64,000 bases of DNA from Gaetbulibacter_A sp043876815 (lineage in GTDB: Bacteria > Bacteroidota > Bacteroidia > Flavobacteriales > Flavobacteriaceae): contig NZ_JBAWKA010000002.1 in assembly GCF_043876815.1 (NCBI RefSeq), positions 682,001 to 746,000 on the forward strand. The letters are read 5' to 3'. Of the stretch, positions 43,983 to 52,561 are shown piece after piece (position 1 is the first letter of the stretch; each line of letters begins with the position of its first letter). Both the position numbers and the translations under genes were made by a program. A model generated the notes under the pieces. The model worked only from the letters and a program-made list of their open reading frames with translations. It was not told the DNA's origin and ran no database searches.

Positions 43983-45743
43983 ATGATATACTCAAAAATT
44001 CCTTTAGCACAAACGGTTATTGAACTTTGTAAAAAACACGGAATTCGTCATATCATAATTTCCCCGGGTAGCCGTAATGCGCCCTTAACTATTGGGTTTA
44101 CGCACGATCCTTATTTTTCATGTTATAGTATTATTGATGAGCGATCTGCAGCGTTTTTTGCTTTAGGAATGGCTCAGAATTTAAATAAGCCCACGGCAGT
44201 GGTTTGCACTTCGGGTAGTGCGGTGCTTAATTATTATCCTGCTGTAGCGGAAGCTTATTTTAGCAACATACCTTTGGTGGTTCTTTCTGCCGACCGTCCG
44301 GAGCATCTTATTGGGATTGGTGATGGTCAAACCATCAATCAGCCTCATGTTTTTAAAAACCATATTCGGTATTCAGCGGTCTTGAAGTTAGATATCAATC
44401 GCGATAAAACCTTAAAGGTTAAATCGTTACAAGTAGCTGGAGACTTATCAACCTCCGAATTGGATGATCCCGAGCATCTTCAAAATAAGGTGCAATACTT
44501 TAATGAAAACGCCATAAACATGGCACTTCATACGGCGTACCATGAATCAGGGCCGGTACATTTAAATATTCCATTTGATGAACCGCTTTATGAGACTGTT
44601 GATGCGCTTTCGGTTTCACCGGAAAAGACGGTATTTAAAGCTCCTGATGGTGTTTTAGATCCTGATGTTCTGGAGACCTGTGTCTCAGATTGGAATTCGG
44701 CTTCCAAAAAAATGATCCTTGTAGGTGTTAATACGCCGGAAGGTATCGATGAAAAATGGTTAAACTACTTTGCAAATGATCCAAGCGTTGTTGTTCTAAC
44801 TGAAACAACATCTAATATACATCACGAAAAATTCTTTCCATGTATCGATCAATTTGTAACTCCGCTTACGGAGGATGAACGCGCTAAACTGAGTCCGGAT
44901 ATTTTATTGACCTTTGGTGGTCTTATCGTTTCAAAGCGTATAAAAGCCTTGTTGCGAAAAAATAAACCACAACAACATTGGCATATTGGTGCACATCATG
45001 CGAACGATACGTTTTTTAGTTTGAACAGACATATCAAAATGACACCGAATCTGTTCTTTGAGGCTTTTTTAACGCAGGTGGAGCCCATTGAGAAAGCGAC
45101 TTATTATCCAACTTGGAGCCCTATAAACAAGTTCCGCCTAGAGCGTCATAATGCCTATATAAAAAGTATTCCGTATAGTGATTTTCTGGTATTTCACCAT
45201 ATTATCAAAGGTCTCCCTAAAAATAGTAATCTACAAGTCGCCAACAGTTCCGCCATTCGTTATACCCAACTATTCCAAATAGATAAATCTATAAATGTGT
45301 TTTGTAATCGTGGAACGAGTGGCATTGATGGCAGTACCTCTACGGCCATTGGATATGCGGTTCAAAGTGAGCTTCCTACCATACTTGTAACTGGGGATCT
45401 GAGCTTCTTTTATGATAGTAATGCCTTGTGGAATAACTATATACCAAAGAATTTTAAAATAATTCTATTAAATAATAATGGTGGAGGTATTTTCAGGATT
45501 TTACCGGGCCAAAAAAATACTGCGAATTTTGATACGTATTTCGAAACCACCCACCAGCTTACCGCAGAACATATATGTAAAACCTATGGTATTGGTTATC
45601 GAAAGGCCGATTCTGAGGAAGGTCTTCAAAAGGAACTGGCCTCGTTTTATGAATCCAATACAGAACCACAGTTACTTGAAATCTTCACGCCAAGAACTCT
45701 AAATGATTCTGTTTTATTGGATTATTTCGACTTTATTAAATAA
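43983..45743 (+). CDS. menD: SEPHCHC synthase (2-succinyl-5-enolpyruvyl-6-hydroxy-3-cyclohexene-1-carboxylate synthase)
   Basis: MenD is the thiamine-diphosphate enzyme joining 2-oxoglutarate and isochorismate. The 586-aa protein begins with the Pyr domain ELCKKHGIRHIIISPGSRNAPLTIGF and VCTSGSAVLNYYPAVAEAY, contains the middle domain, and ends in the PP domain NRGTSGIDGSTSTAIGYAV with the ThDP/Mg motif VTGDLSFFYDSNALWNN and NNNGGGIFRILPG. Only MenH and the final methyltransferase of the classical route are absent from this window. Confidence 0.96.
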   Translation: MIYSKIPLAQTVIELCKKHGIRHIIISPGSRNAPLTIGFTHDPYFSCYSIIDERSAAFFALGMAQNLNKPTAVVCTSGSAVLNYYPAVAEAYFSNIPLVVLSADRPEHLIGIGDGQTINQPHVFKNHIRYSAVLKLDINRDKTLKVKSLQVAGDLSTSELDDPEHLQNKVQYFNENAINMALHTAYHESGPVHLNIPFDEPLYETVDALSVSPEKTVFKAPDGVLDPDVLETCVSDWNSASKKMILVGVNTPEGIDEKWLNYFANDPSVVVLTETTSNIHHEKFFPCIDQFVTPLTEDERAKLSPDILLTFGGLIVSKRIKALLRKNKPQQHWHIGAHHANDTFFSLNRHIKMTPNLFFEAFLTQVEPIEKATYYPTWSPINKFRLERHNAYIKSIPYSDFLVFHHIIKGLPKNSNLQVANSSAIRYTQLFQIDKSINVFCNRGTSGIDGSTSTAIGYAVQSELPTILVTGDLSFFYDSNALWNNYIPKNFKIILLNNNGGGIFRILPGQKNTANFDTYFETTHQLTAEHICKTYGIGYRKADSEEGLQKELASFYESNTEPQLLEIFTPRTLNDSVLLDYFDFIK

Positions 45744-45783
45744 TTAATGTCATATCATCCCATCAATCAAAAATTATAAAAAA

Positions 45784-46125
45784 ATGAATCAACGCGAAGT
45801 ACTCATTCAAAGATACGCTGCTGAATTGCAGGAAAAATTTAATGTAAAGCCCAATATGGAACTTTTAACCAAGGTCACTATTGGCCTAGGACCGTCTATT
45901 TATAAACCCGATGCAGCAACGGTGTCGGGATCTGATCCGTCAGAATTAAATCGGGTTAAAACAAACTTTTTAATAGGGAAACTAGGTTTGGAAGACACAT
46001 CAGTTTTAGATACTACAATAGCTAAAATTATGGAAGCTTATGGCCAGTCAAATCGTAATAAATATCGGGCAGTTATTTATTATTTACTGACTCTTCATTT
46101 CAATAAGGAATCGGTCTATCTATAA
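45784..46125 (+). CDS. DUF2853-family protein
   Basis: A 113-aa soluble protein containing VTIGLGPSIYKPDAATVSGSDPSELNRVKTNFLIGKLGL and a helical C-terminus (LDTTIAKIMEAYGQSNRNKYRAVIYYLL), which I recognise as DUF2853. The family has no established function. It lies 40 bp after menD and ends at a strong terminator, so it may be the last gene of the menD transcript. Confidence 0.85.
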   Translation: MNQREVLIQRYAAELQEKFNVKPNMELLTKVTIGLGPSIYKPDAATVSGSDPSELNRVKTNFLIGKLGLEDTSVLDTTIAKIMEAYGQSNRNKYRAVIYYLLTLHFNKESVYL

Positions 46126-46143
46126 GCTGAAATCGATTAAAAG

Positions 46144-46169
46144 GCACTACAGAATTGTAGTGCTTTTTT
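46144..46169 (+). terminator. Rho-independent terminator after the DUF2853 gene
   Basis: A perfect 8-bp stem (gcactaca / tgtagtgc, loop gaat) is followed by six T. Confidence 0.9.
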
Positions 46170-46199
46170 GTTTTTCAAAACGGATTATGATTACCTTTG
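46167..46199 (+). promoter_or_regulatory. Promoter of the cvfB-mnmE unit
   Basis: TTTG at 46167-46170 and TACCTTTG at 46192-46199 resemble the -33/-7 elements (21-bp spacer). They overlap the T-tract of the preceding terminator and end 4 bp before the ATG at 46204. Confidence 0.55.
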
Positions 46200-46203
46200 C
46201 GGC

Positions 46204-47043
46204 ATGATAGAATTAGGACAACGTAATACTTTAGAGATACTTAGGGAGACTGACCACGGTGTGTATTTGATAGATGATGATGATAACCAGGTGTTATTAC
46301 CCAATAAATATGTCCCTGAGTCTTTTCAGATTTGGGATAAAATTGATGTTTTTGTTTATCTGGATCATGAAGAGCGTCCGGTTGCAACCACGGAAACACC
46401 ATACATTATGCGTGGTGAATTTGGTCTATTGCGTTGTAGTCAGATTACGGAATATGGCGCCTTTTTAGATTGGGGACTGGCTAAAGAATTGTTTTGTCCG
46501 TTTCAGGAGCAGGCCTTTAAAATGAAAGCTGGGGGCTGGTATTTGGTGCATTGTTATCTGGACGAAAAAACAAACAGGTTGGTGGCTTCCAGTAAAACGA
46601 ACCATTTTTTAGATAATAAAGATCTCACAGTTAAGGAATTTGAAGAAGTAGATCTGATTGCCTCTCATCCCTCAGATATTGGATGGAATGTTATTGTAAA
46701 TAAATCCCATGCAGGACTTATTCATAAAAATGAAATTTTCAAGGATATTAGTGTGGGAGATAAATTGAAGGGTTATGTCAAAAAGATCCGTCCTGGGAAT
46801 AAGCTCGATATTGTTCTTGAAAAAATAGGGTACCGTAGTATTGAACCTAATGCTGATAGGATCATGCAGGAATTAGGCGATCATGAAGGATATTTAAGTT
46901 TAAATGATAAATCCAGTCCGGAGGAGATCAAGCAGCAGCTTCAAATGAGTAAAAAGAATTTTAAAAAAGCTATCGGAACGCTCTACAAGCAACGTTTGAT
47001 CGACATCAAGTCGGACGGTATATATTTAAAAGATTCCGAATAA
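46204..47043 (+). CDS. CvfB-like S1-domain RNA-binding protein
   Basis: The start at 46204 (MIELGQRNTLEILRETDHGVYLIDD) is preferred over the frame from 46168 because that region holds the promoter. Three S1-like modules follow: VYLIDDDDNQVLLPNKYVPE, LLRCSQITEYGAFLDWGLAKELFCPFQEQ and the third (GWNVIVNKSHAGLIHKNEIFKDISVGDKLKGYVKKIRPGNKLDI-like, key residues HAGLIHKNE). A C-terminal winged helix (SSPEEIKQQLQMSKKNFKKAIGTLYKQRLI) completes the CvfB/YitL architecture. It binds RNA and affects gene expression in Gram-positive relatives. mnmE starts 3 bp later. Confidence 0.9.
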   Translation: MIELGQRNTLEILRETDHGVYLIDDDDNQVLLPNKYVPESFQIWDKIDVFVYLDHEERPVATTETPYIMRGEFGLLRCSQITEYGAFLDWGLAKELFCPFQEQAFKMKAGGWYLVHCYLDEKTNRLVASSKTNHFLDNKDLTVKEFEEVDLIASHPSDIGWNVIVNKSHAGLIHKNEIFKDISVGDKLKGYVKKIRPGNKLDIVLEKIGYRSIEPNADRIMQELGDHEGYLSLNDKSSPEEIKQQLQMSKKNFKKAIGTLYKQRLIDIKSDGIYLKDSE

Positions 47044-47046
47044 AAA

Positions 47047-48435
47047 ATGATCAATCAGGATACTATAATTGCTTTAGCGACACCTTCGGGAGCGGGAGCT
47101 ATTGCTGTGCTCAGGCTCTCCGGACCCCAAGCCATTGCTATAGCCGATAGTCATTTCAGATCGGTATCCGGAAAAAAATTGATCGATCAAAAAACACATA
47201 CCATTCATTTGGGGCACATCATTGATGATAAACGCACTATTGATGAAGTTTTGGTTTCTGTATTTAAGAACCCCAACTCGTATACCGGAGAAGATGTGAT
47301 TGAGATCTCTTGTCATGGTTCAAGTTATATTCAACAGGAAATAATTCAACTTTTTTTACGAAAAGGCTGCCGTATGGCATCAGCGGGTGAGTTTACCTTG
47401 CGGGCTTTTTTAAATGGTAAGTTGGATCTAAGTCAGGCTGAAGCTGTGGCTGATCTGATTGCCAGTGATAATGAGGCCTCCCATCAAATTGCCATGCAGC
47501 AAATGCGTGGTGGTTTTTCTTCGGAGATCGCAAAACTCCGTGAAGAGCTTTTGAATTTTGCTTCACTCATCGAATTAGAATTGGATTTTGCTGAAGAAGA
47601 TGTTGAATTTGCGGACCGCAGTGAATTTAAAGCTTTGATCGAACGCATCAGTTTTGTTTTGAAGCGCCTTATAGATTCCTTTGCAGTAGGAAACGTGATA
47701 AAAAATGGTATTCCCGTGGCTATCGTTGGGGAGCCGAACGTAGGGAAGTCAACCCTCTTAAATGCTTTATTAAATGAAGATCGCGCCATCGTTTCTGAAA
47801 TTGCAGGAACTACCAGGGATACGATTGAAGATGAAATTTCGATAGGAGGTATAGGGTTCAGGTTTATAGATACAGCCGGAATTCGAGATACGCAGGATGT
47901 GGTGGAAAGCATCGGTATCAAAAAGACCTTTGAGAAAATCGATCAAGCTCAGGTGGTCATTTATTTGTTTGATGCCGGATCCTTTTCGGAAGAAAAAGCC
48001 ACATTTAAAGTTGAGATCGAAAAGATCAAGAATAAATATCCTCAAAAACCATTGATTGTTTTAGCTAATAAGGTTGACACGATCAATGATAAGCAAAAAG
48101 CTGATCTGGAATCTCAAATTCCGGAAGTCGAACTGATATCGGCGAAAACAAACTTTGGAGTTGATGAACTTCAGGATAAATTACTAAGTTTTGTAAACAC
48201 AGGGGCGCTTAAAAACAACAATACGATTGTTACGAATACGCGTCATTATGATGCGCTTCTAAAAGCATTAGAAGAGGTCTCAAAAGTTAAGAACGGTTTA
48301 GAATCCGGTTTGTCCGGTGATTTATTGGCGATAGACATCCGTCAAGCCTTATACCATTTTGGAGAGATAACCGGAGAGATTACTTCCGATGATCTGCTTG
48401 GTAATATCTTTGCGAATTTTTGTATTGGAAAGTAA
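47047..48435 (+). CDS. mnmE: tRNA uridine-5-carboxymethylaminomethyl modification GTPase
   Basis: MnmE with MnmG installs the cmnm5 group on wobble uridines. The 462-aa protein has the N-terminal tetrahydrofolate-binding domain (TIIALATPSGAGAIAVLRLSG), the helical domain, an inserted G domain with GEPNVGKSTLLNALL, AGTTRDTIED, DTAGIRDT and ANKVD, and the catalytic C-terminal FCIGK. It is intact even though a mobile element begins immediately downstream: the final codons (TTTTGTATTGGAAAGTAA) appear to be the insertion target. Confidence 0.97.
   Translation: MINQDTIIALATPSGAGAIAVLRLSGPQAIAIADSHFRSVSGKKLIDQKTHTIHLGHIIDDKRTIDEVLVSVFKNPNSYTGEDVIEISCHGSSYIQQEIIQLFLRKGCRMASAGEFTLRAFLNGKLDLSQAEAVADLIASDNEASHQIAMQQMRGGFSSEIAKLREELLNFASLIELELDFAEEDVEFADRSEFKALIERISFVLKRLIDSFAVGNVIKNGIPVAIVGEPNVGKSTLLNALLNEDRAIVSEIAGTTRDTIEDEISIGGIGFRFIDTAGIRDTQDVVESIGIKKTFEKIDQAQVVIYLFDAGSFSEEKATFKVEIEKIKNKYPQKPLIVLANKVDTINDKQKADLESQIPEVELISAKTNFGVDELQDKLLSFVNTGALKNNNTIVTNTRHYDALLKALEEVSKVKNGLESGLSGDLLAIDIRQALYHFGEITGEITSDDLLGNIFANFCIGK
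48418..48435. other. Putative left attachment site (last 18 bp of mnmE)
   Basis: The FCIGK-stop sequence TTTTGTATTGGAAAGTAA differs little from the 18-bp target that Salmonella genomic island 1 uses at the 3' end of trmE/mnmE (as I recall it, TTCTGTATTGGNAAGTAA). A tyrosine integrase gene starts 178 bp downstream. The matching right end is not found as a full copy inside the window. Confidence 0.55.
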
Positions 48436-48612
48436 ACCTATTTTCTTTTAACTTCTTTTGATTGTTTTTATTTGATATTCAAATATTTAGGTAAAAAAAT
48501 AGTCCGTTTTATTTTCTTTTAATATCCTATTTTTATACTTTTATTACACCTTATGTACACTTAGTGATTTAAATATTTTGAAAGGTGTACAAAAGATGTA
48601 AAAAACCTACTT
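48436..48612. repeat. Integrase-proximal region with direct and inverted repeats
   Basis: A 13-bp direct repeat TATTTTCTTTTAA occurs at 48439-48451 and 48510-48522. Inverted pairs TGTACAC/GTGTACA (48554-48560 and 48585-48591) and ACACCTT/AAGGTGT (48546-48552 and 48582-48588) lie before the integrase ATG. They are plausible arm-type integrase sites and a regulatory operator. Confidence 0.5.
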
Positions 48613-49737
48613 ATGAAAATTTCCCTCAAGCAAAAGAAGCTGAAAAATGGCTTAGTTAGCCTTTATCTTGAATTCTATAAAGGATCCTATGTAGATAAAA
48701 ATGGAAAAAGAAAGCATCAGCGTGAATTTGAATATTTAGAGCTTTACATTTCACAAAACCCATCTTCACAGGATAAATTAAAAGATCAGGAAACCCTAAA
48801 GCTAGCTGAAGAGATCTTGGCCATCCGAAAAGCCGATGTTATTCAAGGTAAATACCAAATTAAGAATGCCAGAAAGTCTAAAATTAGGTTTCTTGATTAT
48901 TTTGAACAACTTAAAGAGGAACGGTATAATAGCAAAGGAAACTACGGAAATTGGGATGCGGCTCTCAAACATCTCAGAAAATATTGTCACCCAAGCACTA
49001 CCTTCAAGGATATTAATGAAAATTTCATTAAGGGATTTAAAAAATATCTTGATACTGGGGCAAGAACTAAAAGTAACTTAGAACTATCTCAAAATTCAAA
49101 ATACTCTTACTTCAACAAATTTAAAGCTGCTTTAAAGGAAGCTTATGAAAACGGTTACTTAGAAAAAAATCTTCTCAAAAGTGTAAAGGGATTTGACCAG
49201 GGAGAGTCAAAAAGAGAATACCTAACGTATTCTGAACTTCAGGCATTAACTAAAGCCAAATGTAAATATGAGATTTTAAAAAACGCTTTTATTTTCAGTT
49301 GCTTAACGGGATTGCGATGGAGTGACATAAATAATATGACCTGGTCCGAAGTACGCGATGAAGATTCCGGATCCAGAATAATTTTTAGGCAACAGAAAAC
49401 TGATGGACAGGAATACTTATATATTTCGGATCAAGCCCGGGAATTATTAGGGAAAAGACAATCCGAATCTGAGAGGGTATTTACGGGATTAAAATATGGT
49501 GCTCATTTTAATGCGGAAATTTTACGATGGTGTATGCGTGCAGGTTTAACTAAACATATAACATTTCATAGTGCGCGACACACTAATGCAGTGTTACTCC
49601 TGGAGAATGGCGCTGATATTTATACGGTTTCAAAGCGGCTAGGCCATAAAGAAATTAGAACTACTGAGATCTATGCTAAAATCATTGATAAAAAAATGAA
49701 GGAAGCTGCAAATATTATCCCCGAATTAAAAGTTTGA
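48613..49737 (+). CDS. Tyrosine-type site-specific integrase of the mnmE-inserted element
   Basis: A 374-aa phage-integrase-family recombinase. The N-terminal arm-binding part (KISLKQKKLKNGLVSLYLEFYKG) and SAM-like core-binding domain (residues about 100-200) precede the catalytic domain with the first Arg in SCLTGLRWSDINNM, the HxxR motif HSARHTNAVLLLENG, and the late His and nucleophile Tyr in LGHKEIRTTEIYAKI. All catalytic residues are present. It is the first gene after mnmE, which fixes the left end of the element. Its stop is next to the start of the following unknown gene. Confidence 0.95.
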   Translation: MKISLKQKKLKNGLVSLYLEFYKGSYVDKNGKRKHQREFEYLELYISQNPSSQDKLKDQETLKLAEEILAIRKADVIQGKYQIKNARKSKIRFLDYFEQLKEERYNSKGNYGNWDAALKHLRKYCHPSTTFKDINENFIKGFKKYLDTGARTKSNLELSQNSKYSYFNKFKAALKEAYENGYLEKNLLKSVKGFDQGESKREYLTYSELQALTKAKCKYEILKNAFIFSCLTGLRWSDINNMTWSEVRDEDSGSRIIFRQQKTDGQEYLYISDQARELLGKRQSESERVFTGLKYGAHFNAEILRWCMRAGLTKHITFHSARHTNAVLLLENGADIYTVSKRLGHKEIRTTEIYAKIIDKKMKEAANIIPELKV

Positions 49738-49739
49738 TC

Positions 49740-50747
49740 ATGAGTATAGTCTATTCTTATTTCAAAAAAAACCATAATGAAAAATATCTGAAAGAGTTTT
49801 TTGATTCACGAGGCCATAAATCCTCTGACAGTATTAAAATTAAAAATTATTTATCAGAATTCAATGAGTTTCAATTCACTCAATTAGTAATGGATTTACT
49901 AAGTGAAATCCCATTACATTCTATAGATTTTGAAAAATTAAAACTTCTTTTTATTAAAAATGACTATTACCTATTTGAGGATCCCAAATTTATTTTCAGT
50001 TATGATTCAAATTTTATTCCCTTTAAACAAGAAGTACATGATTATTTGAAATTTAATTGTTCCAAGGAATTAATTGACTTTGTTGATTATTTGAAATCAA
50101 CAGATGAACTTGTGAAAGAAGCACATATTCAGAAACTTAGAAGTTTTTCTACAAACATTAAGCATAATTTTTTTCAACAAATAGAATCTATTAAAGCTAT
50201 TATCGAGTTTCATTTAAATGATAATTCAATAAATATTGAGGGGTCTCAAATTTATTTTTATTTGTGTGTAATTGAAGCATTTAATGAGTTTGAACAAAAG
50301 TTATTGTTAGCACTCGACCAAATTGAAGAAAGGATAGAGGATTTATGTGAGGTTCAATCAGAAATGGTCAAAAACAATTTTAATATTTCTGTTAAAGAGG
50401 AAAAATTAAAAAGAATATATCGTGAGTTAGAGAGATGTGAGTTCATTAATTTAAACGAGATATGTGAAAATGGATTTCTTAAAGTATTTAAATGCGATTG
50501 GGATTCTCATGAGGAGATTTTAAACCTTAATATGGATAATCTCCAGTTCTATTGTTTTGTAGATTGTTTAAATAAGTTTTTCAATATAAAAATTCCTTTT
50601 ACGACTATCGAAATTAGCAAGAAAATCAAAAACAAAAATGGATTTATAAATGCTAAATCTATTTATGCATCTAAATCTAGAGGACAAATGCTTCCAAAAG
50701 ATGAAGATTTAATAACCAATTCCTTGCTTTCAGCAAAAAAAGGTTAA
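49740..50747 (+). CDS. Unknown protein next to the integrase
   Basis: A roughly 335-aa soluble protein starting at the ATG at 49740 (MSIVYSYFKKNHNEKYLK); a TTG at 49734 overlapping the integrase stop is an alternative. It is rich in Lys, Glu, Phe and Asn, mostly helical in appearance, with a possible coiled-coil part (ALDQIEERIEDLCEVQSEMVKN). The last 50 residues (TTIEISKKIKNKNGFINAKSIYASKSRG) look like a RteC-type or regulatory tail often encoded beside integrases of Bacteroidota elements, but I cannot name a family with confidence. Confidence 0.65.
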   Translation: MSIVYSYFKKNHNEKYLKEFFDSRGHKSSDSIKIKNYLSEFNEFQFTQLVMDLLSEIPLHSIDFEKLKLLFIKNDYYLFEDPKFIFSYDSNFIPFKQEVHDYLKFNCSKELIDFVDYLKSTDELVKEAHIQKLRSFSTNIKHNFFQQIESIKAIIEFHLNDNSINIEGSQIYFYLCVIEAFNEFEQKLLLALDQIEERIEDLCEVQSEMVKNNFNISVKEEKLKRIYRELERCEFINLNEICENGFLKVFKCDWDSHEEILNLNMDNLQFYCFVDCLNKFFNIKIPFTTIEISKKIKNKNGFINAKSIYASKSRGQMLPKDEDLITNSLLSAKKG

Positions 50748-50858
50748 GGTTCATAACAACCTTAACATCCTACTATTTATTTTCTTTTCCTTTGTTCACG
50801 AATTCTTAACAAAAGAAACAATTAGCGCTAATTGTTCATAATTGATAAAACAATTAAT

Positions 50859-51143
50859 ATGGACAATTTACAATTGAATGAACGTTTAGAGCGGATAGAA
50901 AAGCTCCTGGTTTCGAATAAAAAGGTACTTACCTTCGACGAAGCTTGTGATTATACAGGCATTTCCCGAAGCTACCTCTATAAATTAACTTCTACTGGCC
51001 AAATTCCTTTTTCAAAACCTAATGGTAAAATTATCTTTTTTGATAAAGAAAAGTTGGATGATTGGCTACTTCAGAATAAGAGTAAATCTACCTCTGAAAT
51101 TCAAAGTAAATCTTTGGATTACGTACTAAAAAATAAAAAATAG
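50859..51143 (+). CDS. Helix-turn-helix (excisionase/MerR-like) DNA-binding protein
   Basis: About 94 aa from the ATG at 50859 (MDNLQLNERLERIEKLLVSNKKVLTFDEACDYTGIS). The HTH-17-type domain is LTFDEACDYTGISRSYLYKLTSTGQIPFSKPNGKIIFFDKEKLDDWLL. In Bacteroidota mobilizable elements such a gene commonly precedes the replication helicase and may act as excision factor or regulator. It lies 7 bp upstream of the helicase gene. A short repeated motif around caatt surrounds its start. Confidence 0.85.
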   Translation: MDNLQLNERLERIEKLLVSNKKVLTFDEACDYTGISRSYLYKLTSTGQIPFSKPNGKIIFFDKEKLDDWLLQNKSKSTSEIQSKSLDYVLKNKK

Positions 51144-51150
51144 TAGTACT

Positions 51151-52365
51151 ATGTCTGAAGATGTAATCCCATACAAAAGATTAGGAACTAGATATTATAA
51201 GGATCTAGATAGACCATTAATTTCAGGTGATACTGTATCGGTAATGGTTCCCTGGAACAAGGAGACGATCATTGCTGATCACGGTAAAAGCTACCTTTCA
51301 AAAATCCCAAAACTGGATGGGTTTTGTTGTATTCCGGATCACATAAATTTCCAACAACAAATAGGTAGTTTTTACAATACGTATCATGAATTGCCATTGA
51401 AACCAAAAAAAGGAAGTGTCAAGACTTCTATTGAATTTGTCGAACATATTTTTGGAAAACAAAAAGAATTAGGACTAGACTATCTAAAAATCATTTACTT
51501 ATATCCAACTCAGATTTTACCAATTTTATGTTTGGTAAGTAAGGAACGTGGCACAGGAAAAAGTACTTTCATAAAATGGCTTAAAGCCATTTTTAGCCAA
51601 AACATGACCTACATTAAGGGTGATAGCTTTTCATCTCAATTTAACGCGGATTGGGCTTCAAAAACAATCATCGCGGTTGATGAAGTTTTTTTCGATAAAA
51701 AAGAAATCACAGAACGCTTAAAATACCTAAGTACTACAGATAAGGATAAGGTTGAGGCCAAAGGAAAAGACAGAGAAGAAATAGAATTCTTTGGAAAATT
51801 TATTCTATGCAGCAACAATGAAGATACTTTTATATTAATTGACTCTAATGAAATTAGGTTCTGGGTCCGAAAAATTCCACCCTTTAAAAATGAGGATACT
51901 GAATACCTTTCCAAACTTATCCGGGAAATCCCTGCCTTTCTTCAATTTCTTATCGATAGACCTTTTTCAACTCGAAAGAAATCAAGGATGTGGTTTACTT
52001 CTGATCAGATAAAAACAAAAGCACTTTTGAAGCTCATGTGGCTCAACAATAATGTTATTGAAAAAGAGATGGTAGAGCTTTTCTACGAGATCTTTGATTC
52101 TATATCCGACGACCAGATAAAAGTAACTCCCAGGGAAGTCGTTGCCATTTTAAGTAAGGCGAGACGGTTAACACTTGAGGTGAACGAAGTTCGAAAAATT
52201 TTAAAACACAAATGGAATTTATCTCCTTCTGATAATTCTAATGCATATCAAGGATTTGAATACACCAGTTATGGTGAATTTGTTCAAATTGATCGAAAAG
52301 GGCGGTACTATGCTATTGAAAGAAAAATGATTACTGAAATTTTTGATGAAATGATGACAAGTTAA
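51151..52365 (+). CDS. Primase-helicase family (SF3-like) replication protein
   Basis: A 404-aa protein with a helicase superfamily-3/DUF5906-like ATPase core: Walker A SKERGTGKSTFIKWL, Walker B AKTIIAVDEVFF-type segment (VDEVFFDKKE), motif C FILCSNNEDTFI and the sensor region IRFWVRKIP. The C-terminal 90 residues may bind DNA. It presumably replicates the excised circular form of the element. The iteron-like array begins inside its last codons and continues into the following intergenic region, which supports an origin-binding or origin-unwinding role. Confidence 0.85.
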   Translation: MSEDVIPYKRLGTRYYKDLDRPLISGDTVSVMVPWNKETIIADHGKSYLSKIPKLDGFCCIPDHINFQQQIGSFYNTYHELPLKPKKGSVKTSIEFVEHIFGKQKELGLDYLKIIYLYPTQILPILCLVSKERGTGKSTFIKWLKAIFSQNMTYIKGDSFSSQFNADWASKTIIAVDEVFFDKKEITERLKYLSTTDKDKVEAKGKDREEIEFFGKFILCSNNEDTFILIDSNEIRFWVRKIPPFKNEDTEYLSKLIREIPAFLQFLIDRPFSTRKKSRMWFTSDQIKTKALLKLMWLNNNVIEKEMVELFYEIFDSISDDQIKVTPREVVAILSKARRLTLEVNEVRKILKHKWNLSPSDNSNAYQGFEYTSYGEFVQIDRKGRYYAIERKMITEIFDEMMTS

Positions 52366-52539
52366 TATAACTAACTAAAAATCAATTAAATAATATGTCA
52401 TCAAAGTTGTCATCAAAATATCATCAAAAATAAAGTGATGACTGTAAAAAAACACTTTTGATGATTGATGAAAAAATGATGACACGTGAATCACTTGTAT
52501 TTATAAGGGTTAACAGTAGTTCGTCATCAAATCATCAAA
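52342..52539. repeat. Iteron-like array of (G/A)TCATCAAA repeats, candidate replication origin
   Basis: Direct copies begin at 52397, 52409, 52420, 52523 and 52531. Inverted copies (TTTGATGA/TGATGAC forms) lie at 52342-52358 (inside the helicase gene), 52436-52442, 52457-52471 and 52476-52483. Spacings of 11-12 bp between the first direct copies resemble plasmid iterons on one helical face. The array separates the helicase gene from the primase gene. Confidence 0.65.
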
Positions 52540-52561
52540 AAAAATTAAAAACAAATCTATC

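Noticed and set aside
47484..47921. 145-aa minus-strand frame inside mnmE
   Set aside because: Serine-rich shadow opposite the G domain of MnmE.
48436..48612. tRNA gene as integration target
   Set aside because: No cloverleaf-like sequence is present next to the integrase gene; the mnmE 3' end is the better target.
52342..52539. CRISPR array
   Set aside because: The repeated unit is only 8-9 bp, occurs in both orientations with spacing that is too short and irregular for spacers, and no cas genes are present.
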